From contig CAMVJE010000003.1 of assembly GCA_947167745.1 (NCBI GenBank), positions 13,726 through 77,725 of the forward strand: a stretch of 64,000 nucleotides of DNA. Direction: 5' to 3'. The notes under the pieces were generated by a model. That model was not told where the DNA came from, searched no databases, and was given only the letters and a program-made list of their open reading frames with translations. The position numbers were made by a program, and so were the translations under genes. Shown here in pieces: positions 1-8,767 of this stretch. The number at the start of each line of letters is the position of its first letter. Position 1 is the stretch's first letter. The DNA is from an uncultured Treponema sp. (GTDB lineage: Bacteria > Spirochaetota > Spirochaetia > Treponematales > Treponemataceae).

Positions 1-106
1 AGACGAGGTTTTTAGAGTCGCGGATTGTGCGAACCCATCCACAGACGGTAACAATTCTTCCGTCTGGTTTTGAAGTTAGAAGGTCTTTGATAAGTTCTGT
101 TTTCAT
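1..106 (-). CDS. asnS: Asparaginyl-tRNA synthetase, N-terminal fragment (cut by window edge)
   Basis: The first 35 codons of a minus-strand gene run off the left edge. The frame opens MKTELIKDLL and then carries CGWVRTIRDSKN, the first strand of the OB-fold anticodon-binding domain of class IIb aminoacyl-tRNA synthetases. The WVRTxRDSKN form is the one usual in AsnS, which charges tRNA-Asn in the cytoplasm. An AspS or LysS is possible but less likely, because the catalytic domain is outside the window. The ATG at 106-104 is preceded by an extended -10 (TGC then TAGAAT) and no Shine-Dalgarno. Confidence 0.75.
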   Translation of the reverse strand, partial: MKTELIKDLLTSKPDGRIVTVCGWVRTIRDSKNLV

Positions 107-114
107 AATAAACA

Positions 115-120
115 ATTCTA
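115..120 (-). promoter_or_regulatory. Extended -10 element of asnS, leaderless type
   Basis: On the minus strand TAGAAT (120-115) follows TGC and lies 8 nt before the ATG, so transcription would start about 1-2 nt before the start codon. No Shine-Dalgarno is present. Confidence 0.5.
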
Positions 121-195
121 GCACTTTGAAAGCATTGAAACAACACCCAATCTTATAGTAAAATATTTCATCTTACAAAACGAAGAGGTTAAAAA

Positions 196-1143
196 ATGAA
201 AAAAATTGGAATTTTCGCTTCTGTTCTGGGCGCTCTCCTTGCACTCACTTCTTGTAACGAAAAAAAGAACTACATTCTTGCCACAGGTGGTACATCTGGA
301 ACTTATTATCCTTTTGGCGGGGCAATTGCTAACATCTGGAATACAAAAATCGAGAACATGAATGTAACAGCCCAGGCAACAGGTGCTTCTGCTGAGAACT
401 TGCGCCTTATTTCAAATGGGGACGCTGAATTCGCAACTGTTCAGAACGATGTAATGGATTACGCTTACCGTGGTTCAGACATGTTTGCAGGCACAAAATT
501 GCCGAACCTGGCTTCAATCGGAACTTTGTATCCTGAAGTCGTTCAGATTGCGGCTTCAAAAACAAGCGGAATTAAATCAATTTCTGACTTGCGCGGAAAG
601 CGTGTTTCTGTCGGTGATGCAGGCTCAGGCGTAGAATTCAACGCAAAACAGATTCTTGAGGGCTATGGCCTTACATTTGACGACATCAAAAAGAACAACC
701 TTTCATTCAAAGAATCTGCAGAAGGTTTGCAGAATGGTACACTTGATGCCTGCTTTGTAACTGCTGGTGTTCCAAATTCAGCATTGCAGGAACTTGCTTT
801 CACTGCAGGTCTTGAGCTTATTCCTGTAGGCGGAGCCGAAGCTGATTCTATCTGCAGTAAATATTCTTTCTATACAAAAACAACAATTCCTGCCGGCACA
901 TATAAAGGTACTGATGTTGATACTGATGCTCTTGCAATTAAGGCAACACTGGCAGTAAGCGCATCTTTGGATGAGGCAACAGTTTATGAAATGACAAAAG
1001 CCTTGTTCGAAAATCTTGATGAACTCAGCACTGCTCACGCAAAAGGAAAGGAAGTCAGCGCAAAAGCCGCTGTAACAGGTGTTTCTGTTCCATTCCATCC
1101 AGGTGCTGCAAAATATTACAAAGAAATCGGCGTTTTGAACTAA
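196..1143 (+). CDS. TAXI-family TRAP transporter solute-binding lipoprotein
   Basis: A 315-aa periplasmic substrate-binding protein of the TAXI class of TRAP transporters. It captures a small acidic solute and delivers it to the fused permease encoded at 1717-3798. The N-terminus is a lipoprotein signal with lipobox LTSC (Cys20). ATGGTSGTYYPFGGAIA (about residues 29-45) is the hallmark N-terminal TAXI motif. SISDLRGKRVSVGDAGSG is the usual mid-domain motif. A Shine-Dalgarno (agagg, 184-188) precedes the ATG. It begins a three-gene operon with the DUF1850 protein and the permease. The substrate cannot be read from sequence. Confidence 0.93.
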   Translation: MKKIGIFASVLGALLALTSCNEKKNYILATGGTSGTYYPFGGAIANIWNTKIENMNVTAQATGASAENLRLISNGDAEFATVQNDVMDYAYRGSDMFAGTKLPNLASIGTLYPEVVQIAASKTSGIKSISDLRGKRVSVGDAGSGVEFNAKQILEGYGLTFDDIKKNNLSFKESAEGLQNGTLDACFVTAGVPNSALQELAFTAGLELIPVGGAEADSICSKYSFYTKTTIPAGTYKGTDVDTDALAIKATLAVSASLDEATVYEMTKALFENLDELSTAHAKGKEVSAKAAVTGVSVPFHPGAAKYYKEIGVLN

Positions 1144-1152
1144 GCGCAATTA

Positions 1153-1677
1153 ATGAAAAAAATTTTTTTACTGACCGCACTTGCACTATTATTGGCAGTT
1201 AATCTGCCACTTGTGCGGGTGCTGTCGATTTCCAATCGCAAGAATTTTTCAGAAAGAATTTATTCACGCTCTGCAATGGCGCGGGGCTTTGTAATCAGTT
1301 ATACACATTCAGTAAACAAGGGTAGGGTACACGATTTTTATTTTCCTTTAAAATCAGGAAATCTGGAACTATCAATGACAGAATTCGTTTCTTACGGGGC
1401 TGGAATTCCAGAAAGTTCTGAGACTGAGGGAGCATCCTTCCGCGTAGCAAAAAACGGATATGTGATTGAGAACCTTCACAGAGTTCTTCCCAAACTTGTT
1501 ATGGCTGTAGGGGTAATTGCGGACCATTCGATCGCCCTTACAGATGAAACAGAGCCTCTTAATACTGATTTCAGCAGGGAATTTTTTCTGAAAAATTTTT
1601 TCAAAGCCCGGACCAGCCTTCTCTTTGAGGTAAGACGGGTCTCACTGTTGAGCTATTTTCTGACAAAGAAGATCTAA
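1153..1677 (+). CDS. DUF1850 domain protein of a TAXI-TRAP operon
   Basis: A 174-aa protein with an N-terminal hydrophobic anchor (about residues 4-22), followed by YTHSVNKGRVHDFYF. The Y-x-HS core resembles the DUF1850 family, whose members are usually found between TAXI binding proteins and their fused permeases. It starts 9 nt after the binding-protein gene, with little ribosome binding site of its own, so translational coupling is likely. Its molecular role is unknown. The call rests on context plus the short motif. Confidence 0.72.
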   Translation: MKKIFLLTALALLLAVNLPLVRVLSISNRKNFSERIYSRSAMARGFVISYTHSVNKGRVHDFYFPLKSGNLELSMTEFVSYGAGIPESSETEGASFRVAKNGYVIENLHRVLPKLVMAVGVIADHSIALTDETEPLNTDFSREFFLKNFFKARTSLLFEVRRVSLLSYFLTKKI

Positions 1678-1716
1678 GCTTTAAGCGCTGTGAGAAATAA
1701 AAATAGGAGTACAAGA

Positions 1717-3798
1717 ATGAGCGATGAAATTGAAAACACGAAAGAAAGTCCTCTTGTAGAGAGCTTACTTCCTACTACAAACGAAGATGAGATGAAAAAA
1801 CTCATGCAGGATTTGTCTAAAGAACAGGCTTATCGGGAACACAAGTGCTGGAGGCAGAGCATTACTGTTATTGTTTCTGTTGCTTTCTGTATCTTCCAGC
1901 TTTATGCAACATTAACCGGCACTATTCCGGCTCAGCTTGTGCGTGCTTCCCATCTGGCATTCGTGCAGTTTCTTGCCTTTTTGCTTTTTCCGGCTACAAA
2001 ATCCATGCCGAAAAATACCCTCCCTGTCTACGATGTAATTCTAGCCTTTGTGGGGGCGGGCTGCTGGAGCTACTACATCATTAATTTCCACACGATCGTC
2101 CTTCGGGCAGGAGCCTACACTCCGCTTGATATTGTAGTTGGAATTGTCGGAATTATAATTTTATTCGAGTCTTGTCGGCGAATCGTCGGTCTTCCGATTA
2201 TGATTATCGCCGGTGCTTTCATTCTTTATGCCTTTATAGGAAAATATCTCCCAGGTTTTTTAAATCACCGTGGCTACAAGCTTACCCGTGTTGTCAGCCA
2301 CCTCTATTACACAACCGAGGGAATCATGGGTACTCCAATCGGAGCCTGTTCAACTTTTATCTTCCTCTTTATTATGTTCGGAGCCTTCCTTGAAAAAACT
2401 GGAATAGGTCAGTTCTTTATCGATACCTGTAACTCAATTGCAGGAGGGGCGAGTGGAGGACCGGCAAAGGTTGCTGTTCTTTCTTCTGCTCTTTTGGGAA
2501 CGGTTTCAGGCAGTTCTGTTTCAAACACTGTTGGTTCAGGTTCATTTACAATTCCAATGATGAAAAAACTTGGCTATCGGGGCGAATTTGCGGGTGCGGT
2601 TGAGGCGGCGGCTTCTACTGGCGGTCAGCTCATGCCTCCGATTATGGGAGCGGCTGCTTTCCTTATGGCAGAGAGTGTAGGAGTTCCCTATCTTACTGTC
2701 GTAAAGGCTGCAATCATCCCGGCCCTGCTTTATTTTGCTGGTATCTTTATCACGGTTCACCTTGAGGCTCACAAACGGGGCTTGAAGGGCTTACCAAAAG
2801 AAGAAATTCCCCGCTTCCTTCCTCTCTTCCTTTCCCGCGGTTATATGATTCTTCCGCTTGTGGTGATTATTTACTTTCTTTGCTCTGGAAAGACGGCCAC
2901 TTACTCAGCCCTTATGGGAATTGTTTCGATTATTATAATTGCAATTGCCGTATCCCTCATTGATGTTTCAAAAGGAAAGAAACCACGCTTCGGTCTTGAT
3001 GATTTGGTTGATGTGCTTTGTGCTGCTGCCCGAGGTGTTATAAGTGTGGCAATTGCTTGTGGTATGGCAGGAATCATCATCGGTATTGTTACACTTACAG
3101 GGCTTGGCTTAAAACTCGGTGCGGGTCTTGTTGCTCTTGCTCACGGAAAGCTTTTTATCACCCTGATTTTGACCATGATTTCTTCAATTGTTTTGGGAAT
3201 GGGTGCTCCAACCACGGCTAATTATCTCATTACTTCTACAATCACGGCGAGTGCGATTGTTCGATGTGTATACGGACTTGGAACGCCAAGCCCTGAGCAG
3301 CTTTTACCGGCCCACATGTTTGCTTTCTATTTCGGAATTATTGCTGATGTTACGCCGCCTGTAGCTCTTGCGGCCATTGCGGGTGCTGCGATAGCAAAAG
3401 CCCGGCCCATGCGCACGGCGGTTAATGCCACAAAACTTGCAATTGGAGCATTTATTGTTCCATACATGTTCATTTATAATCCGCAAATGCTGATGTTGGG
3501 AGCAAATGCCCTTTCAATCCTCGGTATTACGGTCACGGCCTTACTGGGAATGTTCTCTGTTGCTGTTGGTCTTGAAGGCTATGCTTTTACTGCAACTGGC
3601 TTCCTGAATAATACCGGCATATCTGCTTCTGCAAAAAAAGTTGTTTCCGTAATTGAGCGACTTGCCTTCCTTGCAGCGGGCTTGTGTTGTATTGATCCGT
3701 CTCCGAAGACAGATGTTTTTGGAATCGCATTCCTCTTTGTGCTTCTTGTTCTGCAGCTTATCCGTCGAAAGAGAAGTTCTGTAAAGCTTTCTGCATAA
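1717..3798 (+). CDS. TRAP transporter fused permease subunit (4TM/12TM)
   Basis: A 693-aa polytopic inner-membrane protein that fuses the small (DctQ) and large (DctM) permease subunits, as is normal for TAXI-TRAP systems. Many hydrophobic helices run from about residue 45 to the end. The large subunit has the signature GTVSGSSVSNTVGSG and, near its end, GMGAPTTANYLI. The ATG at 1717 is chosen because AGGAG (1705-1709) lies 7 nt upstream; the GTG at 1690 would add nine residues and lacks a ribosome binding site. It uses the ion gradient to import the solute held by the upstream binding protein. Confidence 0.92.
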   Translation: MSDEIENTKESPLVESLLPTTNEDEMKKLMQDLSKEQAYREHKCWRQSITVIVSVAFCIFQLYATLTGTIPAQLVRASHLAFVQFLAFLLFPATKSMPKNTLPVYDVILAFVGAGCWSYYIINFHTIVLRAGAYTPLDIVVGIVGIIILFESCRRIVGLPIMIIAGAFILYAFIGKYLPGFLNHRGYKLTRVVSHLYYTTEGIMGTPIGACSTFIFLFIMFGAFLEKTGIGQFFIDTCNSIAGGASGGPAKVAVLSSALLGTVSGSSVSNTVGSGSFTIPMMKKLGYRGEFAGAVEAAASTGGQLMPPIMGAAAFLMAESVGVPYLTVVKAAIIPALLYFAGIFITVHLEAHKRGLKGLPKEEIPRFLPLFLSRGYMILPLVVIIYFLCSGKTATYSALMGIVSIIIIAIAVSLIDVSKGKKPRFGLDDLVDVLCAAARGVISVAIACGMAGIIIGIVTLTGLGLKLGAGLVALAHGKLFITLILTMISSIVLGMGAPTTANYLITSTITASAIVRCVYGLGTPSPEQLLPAHMFAFYFGIIADVTPPVALAAIAGAAIAKARPMRTAVNATKLAIGAFIVPYMFIYNPQMLMLGANALSILGITVTALLGMFSVAVGLEGYAFTATGFLNNTGISASAKKVVSVIERLAFLAAGLCCIDPSPKTDVFGIAFLFVLLVLQLIRRKRSSVKLSA

Positions 3799-3808
3799 GG
3801 CCATAATT

Positions 3809-4519
3809 ATGTCTCAACCAAAATTATTCAGCATTATTGATAAGGCGGTTTATGATTACAATATGATTGAGCCTGGCGACAGAATTCTTATCGGTGCTTC
3901 TGGTGGTAAGGATTCTACTGCCCTGGTTGAGTATTTTGCCAACCGAGCAAAAAGAAAGGACGCGGATTTTACATTTTCGGCAATTCATATCGAGACAGAT
4001 TTTGAAGCTTGCACGATGAGTCCGCGACTTCGTGCCCAAATGCAGGAATGGAATGTAGACACAATTAATTATTTCGTTGATGTTCAGAACCGCATTAAGG
4101 AAGGATTTAAAATGAGTTGCTATTGGTGTTCTAACCAGCGGCGGAACGAACTTGTCCACTTTGCCCTCAAGCACGGTTACAATAAGATTGCTCTTGGTCA
4201 TCACATGGATGATATCCTTGAAACTCTTCTGATGAATATGCTGGTAAAATCAGAACTTTCCACGATGCCACCTCGTTTGAATTACCAGAAATATCCTCTT
4301 TCGCTTATTCGTCCTCTCTGCTATGCTGATGTTGAGACGATTAAAGAACATGCAAAAGAGGCCGGCTACATCAGCACAACCTGTACCTGTATGTATCAGG
4401 ATAATTCCGGCCGAAAGGATGCCCGCGCCCGTCTGGAAGCTCTAACACACGGGGATCGTCGTGCTAAAGAAAAAATGTTTGCAGCCCTTAGGAACATCAA
4501 TAAAGAATACCTGCCGTAA
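3809..4519 (+). CDS. ttcA: TtcA-like tRNA 2-thiocytidine synthetase family protein
   Basis: A 236-aa PP-loop ATPase. SGGKDS (about residues 31-36) is the ATP pyrophosphatase loop. MSCYWCSNQRR supplies the CxxC pair of TtcA, and GHHMDDILETLLMNM matches the conserved GHHxDDxxxT segment. The third cysteine region reads TTCTCMYQ, a CxC rather than the CxxC of E. coli TtcA; since the family cluster needs three cysteines, this can still work. The family thiolates cytidine 32 of tRNAs. The start is 10 nt after the TRAP permease, with a weak ribosome binding site. Another TtcA/TtuA-like thiolase is possible. Confidence 0.8.
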   Translation: MSQPKLFSIIDKAVYDYNMIEPGDRILIGASGGKDSTALVEYFANRAKRKDADFTFSAIHIETDFEACTMSPRLRAQMQEWNVDTINYFVDVQNRIKEGFKMSCYWCSNQRRNELVHFALKHGYNKIALGHHMDDILETLLMNMLVKSELSTMPPRLNYQKYPLSLIRPLCYADVETIKEHAKEAGYISTTCTCMYQDNSGRKDARARLEALTHGDRRAKEKMFAALRNINKEYLP

Positions 4520-4563
4520 ATCTTTCTAGCATTTTTCGCTTTTCTGTAGTATATTTATAGAAT

Positions 4564-5649
4564 ATGAATTCAGAATTTTCTTCGCGCCTTCAAAAAATTG
4601 AGGGCGTTTTGCATACATACCTTCCGTCTCAGTCGGATGCAGACTGGCAAAAGCTTTCTTTCGGGAATATTGATTCCTGCATAAATGGCTCTCATCTTGC
4701 AAACCTGCTCGCTCCATGCACAAATCTTGTAGAACTTGGTGGTAAGCGCTGGCGGCCACTCCTTTTGGTTCTTTGCGCTGAGATGGCAGCCGAGGCAAAA
4801 AAATCTTCTCAAACCGAAATTAATCTCGTTGTCGAAAAGGCATACAAAATCACGCCGCTTGTAGAATTTGCTCACACGGCAAGCCTTATACATGACGACA
4901 TTGAGGATGCAGCTGATACTCGCCGTGGTAAGCCTTGTGCCCACATCACTTATGGTCTTGATGTTGCCCTTAATGCCGGTTCCTGGCTTTATTTTGAGGC
5001 AGCTTCATGCATAAAGGATTTGACACTTTCTGATTCAGAAAAACTTCAGCTCTACGAACTTTTTTTAACGGAACTCCGACGACTGCACTTAGGTCAGGCA
5101 ATGGACATTCTCTGGCACCGAAATCCTGCACTCATCCCCTCTGTCCAGGAATACACGGCAATGGTTCGTAACAAAACGGGCACACTTTCAAGAATGGCCG
5201 TAAAACTGGGGCTTCTTGCAGGCGGAGCTAGTATTGAAGAGTCCGAAAAAGCTGGCACTTTTGCAGAAGATATTGGAACTGGCTTTCAGATTATTGATGA
5301 TGTCATAAATCTTACCACGGGAAATCCAGGCAAAAAGAGGGGAGACGACATCGTAGAGGGGAAAAAAAGTCTTCCTGTGCTCATTCATCTCGAAAATCAT
5401 CCCCATGATATCGAAAAACTCAGTTCTCTTTTCCAAAAAGCAAGAAATGAGGGAATTGATTCTCCTGCCGTTGAAGAGGCTATTTCCCTTTTGACTGCTA
5501 GCGGAGCCGTTGATAAGGCAAAAGAGCGGGGGAATGAAGTTATAGCTAAAAACAGTGCCTGTCTTGCTTCACTTTTCTCAAATTCTGATTCGGCCGCAGC
5601 TTTTCTTATAAAAGAATTATTCGAATCTCTCCAGAAAAAGGCAAATTAA
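4564..5649 (+). CDS. Polyprenyl diphosphate synthase (IspA/IspB family)
   Basis: A 361-aa trans-prenyltransferase that condenses isopentenyl diphosphate with allylic diphosphates. GGKRWRP (59-65) binds diphosphate. The first aspartate motif is intact in LIHDDIED (D111, D112, D115). The second reads IIDDVIN (D245, D246, N249), where most members have a third Asp, so the last metal ligand is changed. KKSLP follows as expected. Product chain length cannot be set from sequence; octaprenyl or shorter are both possible. TATATT (4550-4555) lies 8 nt before the ATG with no Shine-Dalgarno, so this too may be leaderless. Confidence 0.87.
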   Translation: MNSEFSSRLQKIEGVLHTYLPSQSDADWQKLSFGNIDSCINGSHLANLLAPCTNLVELGGKRWRPLLLVLCAEMAAEAKKSSQTEINLVVEKAYKITPLVEFAHTASLIHDDIEDAADTRRGKPCAHITYGLDVALNAGSWLYFEAASCIKDLTLSDSEKLQLYELFLTELRRLHLGQAMDILWHRNPALIPSVQEYTAMVRNKTGTLSRMAVKLGLLAGGASIEESEKAGTFAEDIGTGFQIIDDVINLTTGNPGKKRGDDIVEGKKSLPVLIHLENHPHDIEKLSSLFQKARNEGIDSPAVEEAISLLTASGAVDKAKERGNEVIAKNSACLASLFSNSDSAAAFLIKELFESLQKKAN

Positions 5650-5658
5650 GGAGTGGTT

Positions 5659-6213
5659 ATGGTTGAAAATATCTCAACGCTTAATACTCAGGCCATCGAA
5701 CTGGCATCAAATGGTCAGTACAGCGAGGCTATTGCCTGCCTCAAGCGCGCCATTTCCATCGAAAAATATAATTACCTGCTCTGGTACAATCTTGGAATTA
5801 CTTATCGTGATGCCGGTAATCTTTCTGCAGCCAAAAAAGCCTTGCTCAATGCACATGAAATAAACGAAGATGATGATGAAGTCATTGAAACTCTGGCTCT
5901 TGTTTGCTTTAACCAGGGCTGTAATGAAGAGGCTATGGCTTTTTGCTTAGAGGGCTTGTCAAGGAACAGGCAGAATGCCCATTTGTGGAATACGCTGGGA
6001 GTCATATATTTCAATACCAATGATTTTCCACTTGCATGCGAGGCATTTGAGAATGCCGTTACAATTAATTCTTATTATTATGATGCACTTTTTAATCTTC
6101 GGGATACTTATGAGGAACTAGGAAACAAAGCCGGCTACCAGATGTGCGTTCAACAGATGAAAAACATCCAGCTTGGTGAAAATGCATTTGATTCAGAGGG
6201 GCATGATGCGTGA
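5659..6213 (+). CDS. Tetratricopeptide repeat protein
   Basis: A 184-aa protein built of TPR units. Repeats such as AIELASNGQYSEAIACLKRA, LWYNLGITYRDAGNLSAAKK, LWNTLGVIYFNTNDFPLACE and ALFNLRDTYEELGNKAGY show the usual W/Y-LG-A pattern. No signal peptide is visible, so it is probably a cytoplasmic scaffold. The ATG at 5659 is preferred over the GTG at 5653 because GGAG lies directly upstream (5650-5653). It follows the prenyl synthase by 9 nt and overlaps the start of the RseC-like gene, which implies an operon. The binding partner is unknown. Confidence 0.85.
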   Translation: MVENISTLNTQAIELASNGQYSEAIACLKRAISIEKYNYLLWYNLGITYRDAGNLSAAKKALLNAHEINEDDDEVIETLALVCFNQGCNEEAMAFCLEGLSRNRQNAHLWNTLGVIYFNTNDFPLACEAFENAVTINSYYYDALFNLRDTYEELGNKAGYQMCVQQMKNIQLGENAFDSEGHDA

Positions 6214-6619
6214 TTTTGCAATAATCACTGGTATTGAAGGTCAGAGGATTGAAGTTGTTTCTCTTATTTCTGATGCCTGTGTTACCTGTAATTCCATTGA
6301 CTGCGCAAAGCAGGGAAAGCCTTTTCATGTAATAAACCGGAAGAATCTCCCATTAAAAGAAAACAATATTGTCAGAATCGGCTTTCCAAGAATTTTGAAC
6401 GGAATTTTAGGCCTGATTTCTCTGCTTTTTCCAATTTTTTCTGCAGTCAGTGGCCTTTTACTGTCCCCCATAATTGCACAGAAATCCGGTTCAGAGCTTA
6501 CCCAGTCATTTCAGGCAATGATTGTGGGAATTTTTTTTGTCGTGGCAAGCCTGATCGTTTTTATTGTGAGCCGCACGGATATTCATATCACTGACCCTGA
6601 AGTCATACAGGTGATTTAA
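6203..6619 (+). CDS. RseC/MucC-like membrane protein
   Basis: A 138-aa protein. Its N-terminal part has the cysteine-bearing CVTCNSIDC segment, similar to the CxxCxxxxC of the RseC/MucC family. Two transmembrane helices follow (about residues 70-93 and 105-125). In gammaproteobacteria RseC modulates sigma-E or SoxR reduction; in spirochaetes homologues may instead belong to Rnf-type or redox contexts, which are not visible here. The start is placed at 6203 (or 6206), behind AGAGGGG at 6194-6200, and overlaps the end of the TPR gene. Confidence 0.75.
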   Translation: MMRDFAIITGIEGQRIEVVSLISDACVTCNSIDCAKQGKPFHVINRKNLPLKENNIVRIGFPRILNGILGLISLLFPIFSAVSGLLLSPIIAQKSGSELTQSFQAMIVGIFFVVASLIVFIVSRTDIHITDPEVIQVI

Positions 6620-7027
6620 TCACAGTTTTTTCCATTTTTCTTTTACAACCCGCCAAATTGTGCCTTTTTCGCCTTCTTCTGTTTCTATTTGTACAAGCCT
6701 GAATGGAGAGATTTTTTTAATTCCTGGCGAGAAACTTTCCCAGAGCTTTTGGCAATCAAGTGTATTTTCATCTGACAAAAATCTGCACAATTCAATTGTT
6801 CCATTGCTTTCCTTTCCGTCGATTTCCATTTCGATTTTTAAATAGATCTTATCGTTTTGCTTATAGATTCCAGCCGGCCGGGCTTTTGTTACTTTTGACT
6901 CTTCATGTAAGTCTTCGTTTTTTATGCAAATTGGTAAAAGAGGAAGGGCAGGATATAGTTCTTTCTGAAGATTTCGGATGAGGATAATTTGGTTTGGATT
7001 CAAAAAAATTGCTGTAGTGATTTTCAT
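6620..7027 (-). CDS. Hypothetical protein, 135 aa
   Basis: A 135-aa acidic-basic soluble protein that I do not recognise. It lacks a signal peptide, membrane segment or cysteine motif. It ends one base from the RseC-like gene on the other strand and is divergent from the lipoprotein gene at 7079, so it is monocistronic. TATAGA lies 7 nt before the ATG on its strand, with only a weak GAGA in between. The frame is clean over 136 codons and no better reading exists on the opposite strand, which supports a real gene. Confidence 0.6.
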   Translation of the reverse strand: MKITTAIFLNPNQIILIRNLQKELYPALPLLPICIKNEDLHEESKVTKARPAGIYKQNDKIYLKIEMEIDGKESNGTIELCRFLSDENTLDCQKLWESFSPGIKKISPFRLVQIETEEGEKGTIWRVVKEKWKKL

Positions 7028-7066
7028 TTTTTTCTCTATATGATAGTTACTTTTTTTATTTTGTGA

Positions 7067-7072
7067 TAGATT
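7067..7072 (+). promoter_or_regulatory. Extended -10 element, leaderless type, of the 7079 lipoprotein
   Basis: TAGATT (7067-7072) follows TGA (7064-7066) and lies exactly 6 nt before the ATG. No Shine-Dalgarno intervenes, which predicts a transcript starting at or next to the start codon. Confidence 0.45.
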
Positions 7073-7078
7073 TTATTC

Positions 7079-8767
7079 ATGCTGAGTTTACATTTTTCAA
7101 AAAAAATCATTCACTTTTTATATATTTTTCTGATTCCGATTTTACTTTCATGTTCCCGAAAGTCTGACTTTTTCCTTGAAATCCCTGACTTTTACTCTTC
7201 TGAAGTTCTTGAATCTTCTTCAAAAGGTGTCCGTTTTTTTCAATTTACGCTTGAGCAAAGACTCGCTGCCGAAAATTTCTTTCAGAAAAACGGTGATGCT
7301 TCACTCCTTGTTCAGATCAAGCCTGTAAAAATCCGCGGAGAAGGTGCTATGAGTGACCTTTCTTTTGGATTTTACTATGATGAAAAGCCAGATCTTTTAG
7401 AGATTAACAGCCTGCCGGTGGTTGCAGATAATCTGTTCAAATACGGAAATTCAACTTTTGCCCTTGCCTTTTGCTTTGAAAAGGACAAAAAAGTTCCTTC
7501 TGGATTTTTTATAAAGTCACTTTCAAAGGTTCAGATTGTTTCTGCTAAGATTGTGCGGGCTTTTATAGGTCATGATTTTTCAAGTGAGATCCCGGTATTT
7601 GGTTTTGCGCCAAACGGAGGAAGCAATAACGGCACGGATGATTTTAGGGGCGCTTCGCTTGCATTCAATTCGATTAACTCCCGGGAAGGTCTTATGCCGA
7701 CTATTTCGGTCAAATTCCGTGAGACTACAGGCAGTCAAAAATTAGCTTTTGGAGGTGAAGTTCTTTATATCCGAAAAAGTGACAAAGTTGTTGAAATTCC
7801 AACCGCAGCACTTAAAACCCCTTTTTCTGTTGTGACCTATCCGGATGAAGAACAGTATCCTCAATCTGTTTTGCTTACTGCTTCCGATAAGAATCTTCTT
7901 TCATTTACATCGGGCAAAAAAAATGTGCTTCTTCCGATAAAAGTTGATCCTGGGCTTATCATGAAATGGCCACGGAATAACTGGCGCGGGAATGATTATG
8001 AACTTTTTGAGTGGGACAGATTTCCAGGCGTTTTGTTTTTTGATATTTCAACTTATGATGTTCAGGATGATTTTTTCCGCCGTCTGGCTTTTTTTGTAGA
8101 AAAGGCAGGTTATAAAGGACGGCTGCTTTCTGATGCAGAATTAAAGGGCAAGCATGGCTATAATGCGCACGACTATAAGGCTGATGATCTGGCCAGATTT
8201 TTTGAAAAAGCCCGACTGGAGAATTTTCAGCTCAATGAAAAGGAATTGCTTCTTAAAGAGATTCTTGCATATAACGGCGTGATTTCCATCGCCTCAAATG
8301 GTGAGGTTACGGCCGGGCAGGGGGCAGCAATTTCGATTTCGCAGGAGTCACCGGCCTATCTCCGCACTACTTTCATTGCGCATGAGGGCTGGCATGGAAT
8401 TTTCTTTATTGACGGCGATTTTAGAAATACTGTGGCTTCAATTTATTATACGATTGATCCTCAAACACTGGCTTATCTCAGGAAATATTTTCAGGTTACG
8501 CCAAGCCTCAATTATGATGTTAACGATGATTATCTGATGAAAAATGAATTTATGGCTTATATGCTCCAGAGACCTCTTTCAGTGACGGCATCTTATTTCG
8601 TTGATATGGCAAAAAGGGAGCATTCCCAGCAACTTGCAAAAAACGAGGCCGATTATATTATTAATACGGCTGGGGTAGGATTTGAAAGTGCAGCTTCACT
8701 TCTTGATGAATATGTGAGCGACCGCTGGAATCTTAATGCGGGCAGAGTCTGGCTTATTACGAGATAG
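7079..8767 (+). CDS. Lipoprotein with an HExxH zincin motif, putative metallopeptidase
   Basis: A 562-aa protein with a lipoprotein signal (FLIPILLSC, Cys about residue 25), so it is exported and anchored to a membrane. The C-terminal third carries FIAHEGWHGIFF: H435, E436 and H439 form an HExxH zinc-binding site. A candidate third ligand, E490 in KNEFMAYML, lies 51 residues downstream, as in some gluzincins. I do not recognise the N-terminal 400 residues. It is monocistronic, and the end overlaps the convergent MBL gene by 11 bp. Peptidase activity is inferred from the motif only. Confidence 0.68.
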   Translation: MLSLHFSKKIIHFLYIFLIPILLSCSRKSDFFLEIPDFYSSEVLESSSKGVRFFQFTLEQRLAAENFFQKNGDASLLVQIKPVKIRGEGAMSDLSFGFYYDEKPDLLEINSLPVVADNLFKYGNSTFALAFCFEKDKKVPSGFFIKSLSKVQIVSAKIVRAFIGHDFSSEIPVFGFAPNGGSNNGTDDFRGASLAFNSINSREGLMPTISVKFRETTGSQKLAFGGEVLYIRKSDKVVEIPTAALKTPFSVVTYPDEEQYPQSVLLTASDKNLLSFTSGKKNVLLPIKVDPGLIMKWPRNNWRGNDYELFEWDRFPGVLFFDISTYDVQDDFFRRLAFFVEKAGYKGRLLSDAELKGKHGYNAHDYKADDLARFFEKARLENFQLNEKELLLKEILAYNGVISIASNGEVTAGQGAAISISQESPAYLRTTFIAHEGWHGIFFIDGDFRNTVASIYYTIDPQTLAYLRKYFQVTPSLNYDVNDDYLMKNEFMAYMLQRPLSVTASYFVDMAKREHSQQLAKNEADYIINTAGVGFESAASLLDEYVSDRWNLNAGRVWLITR

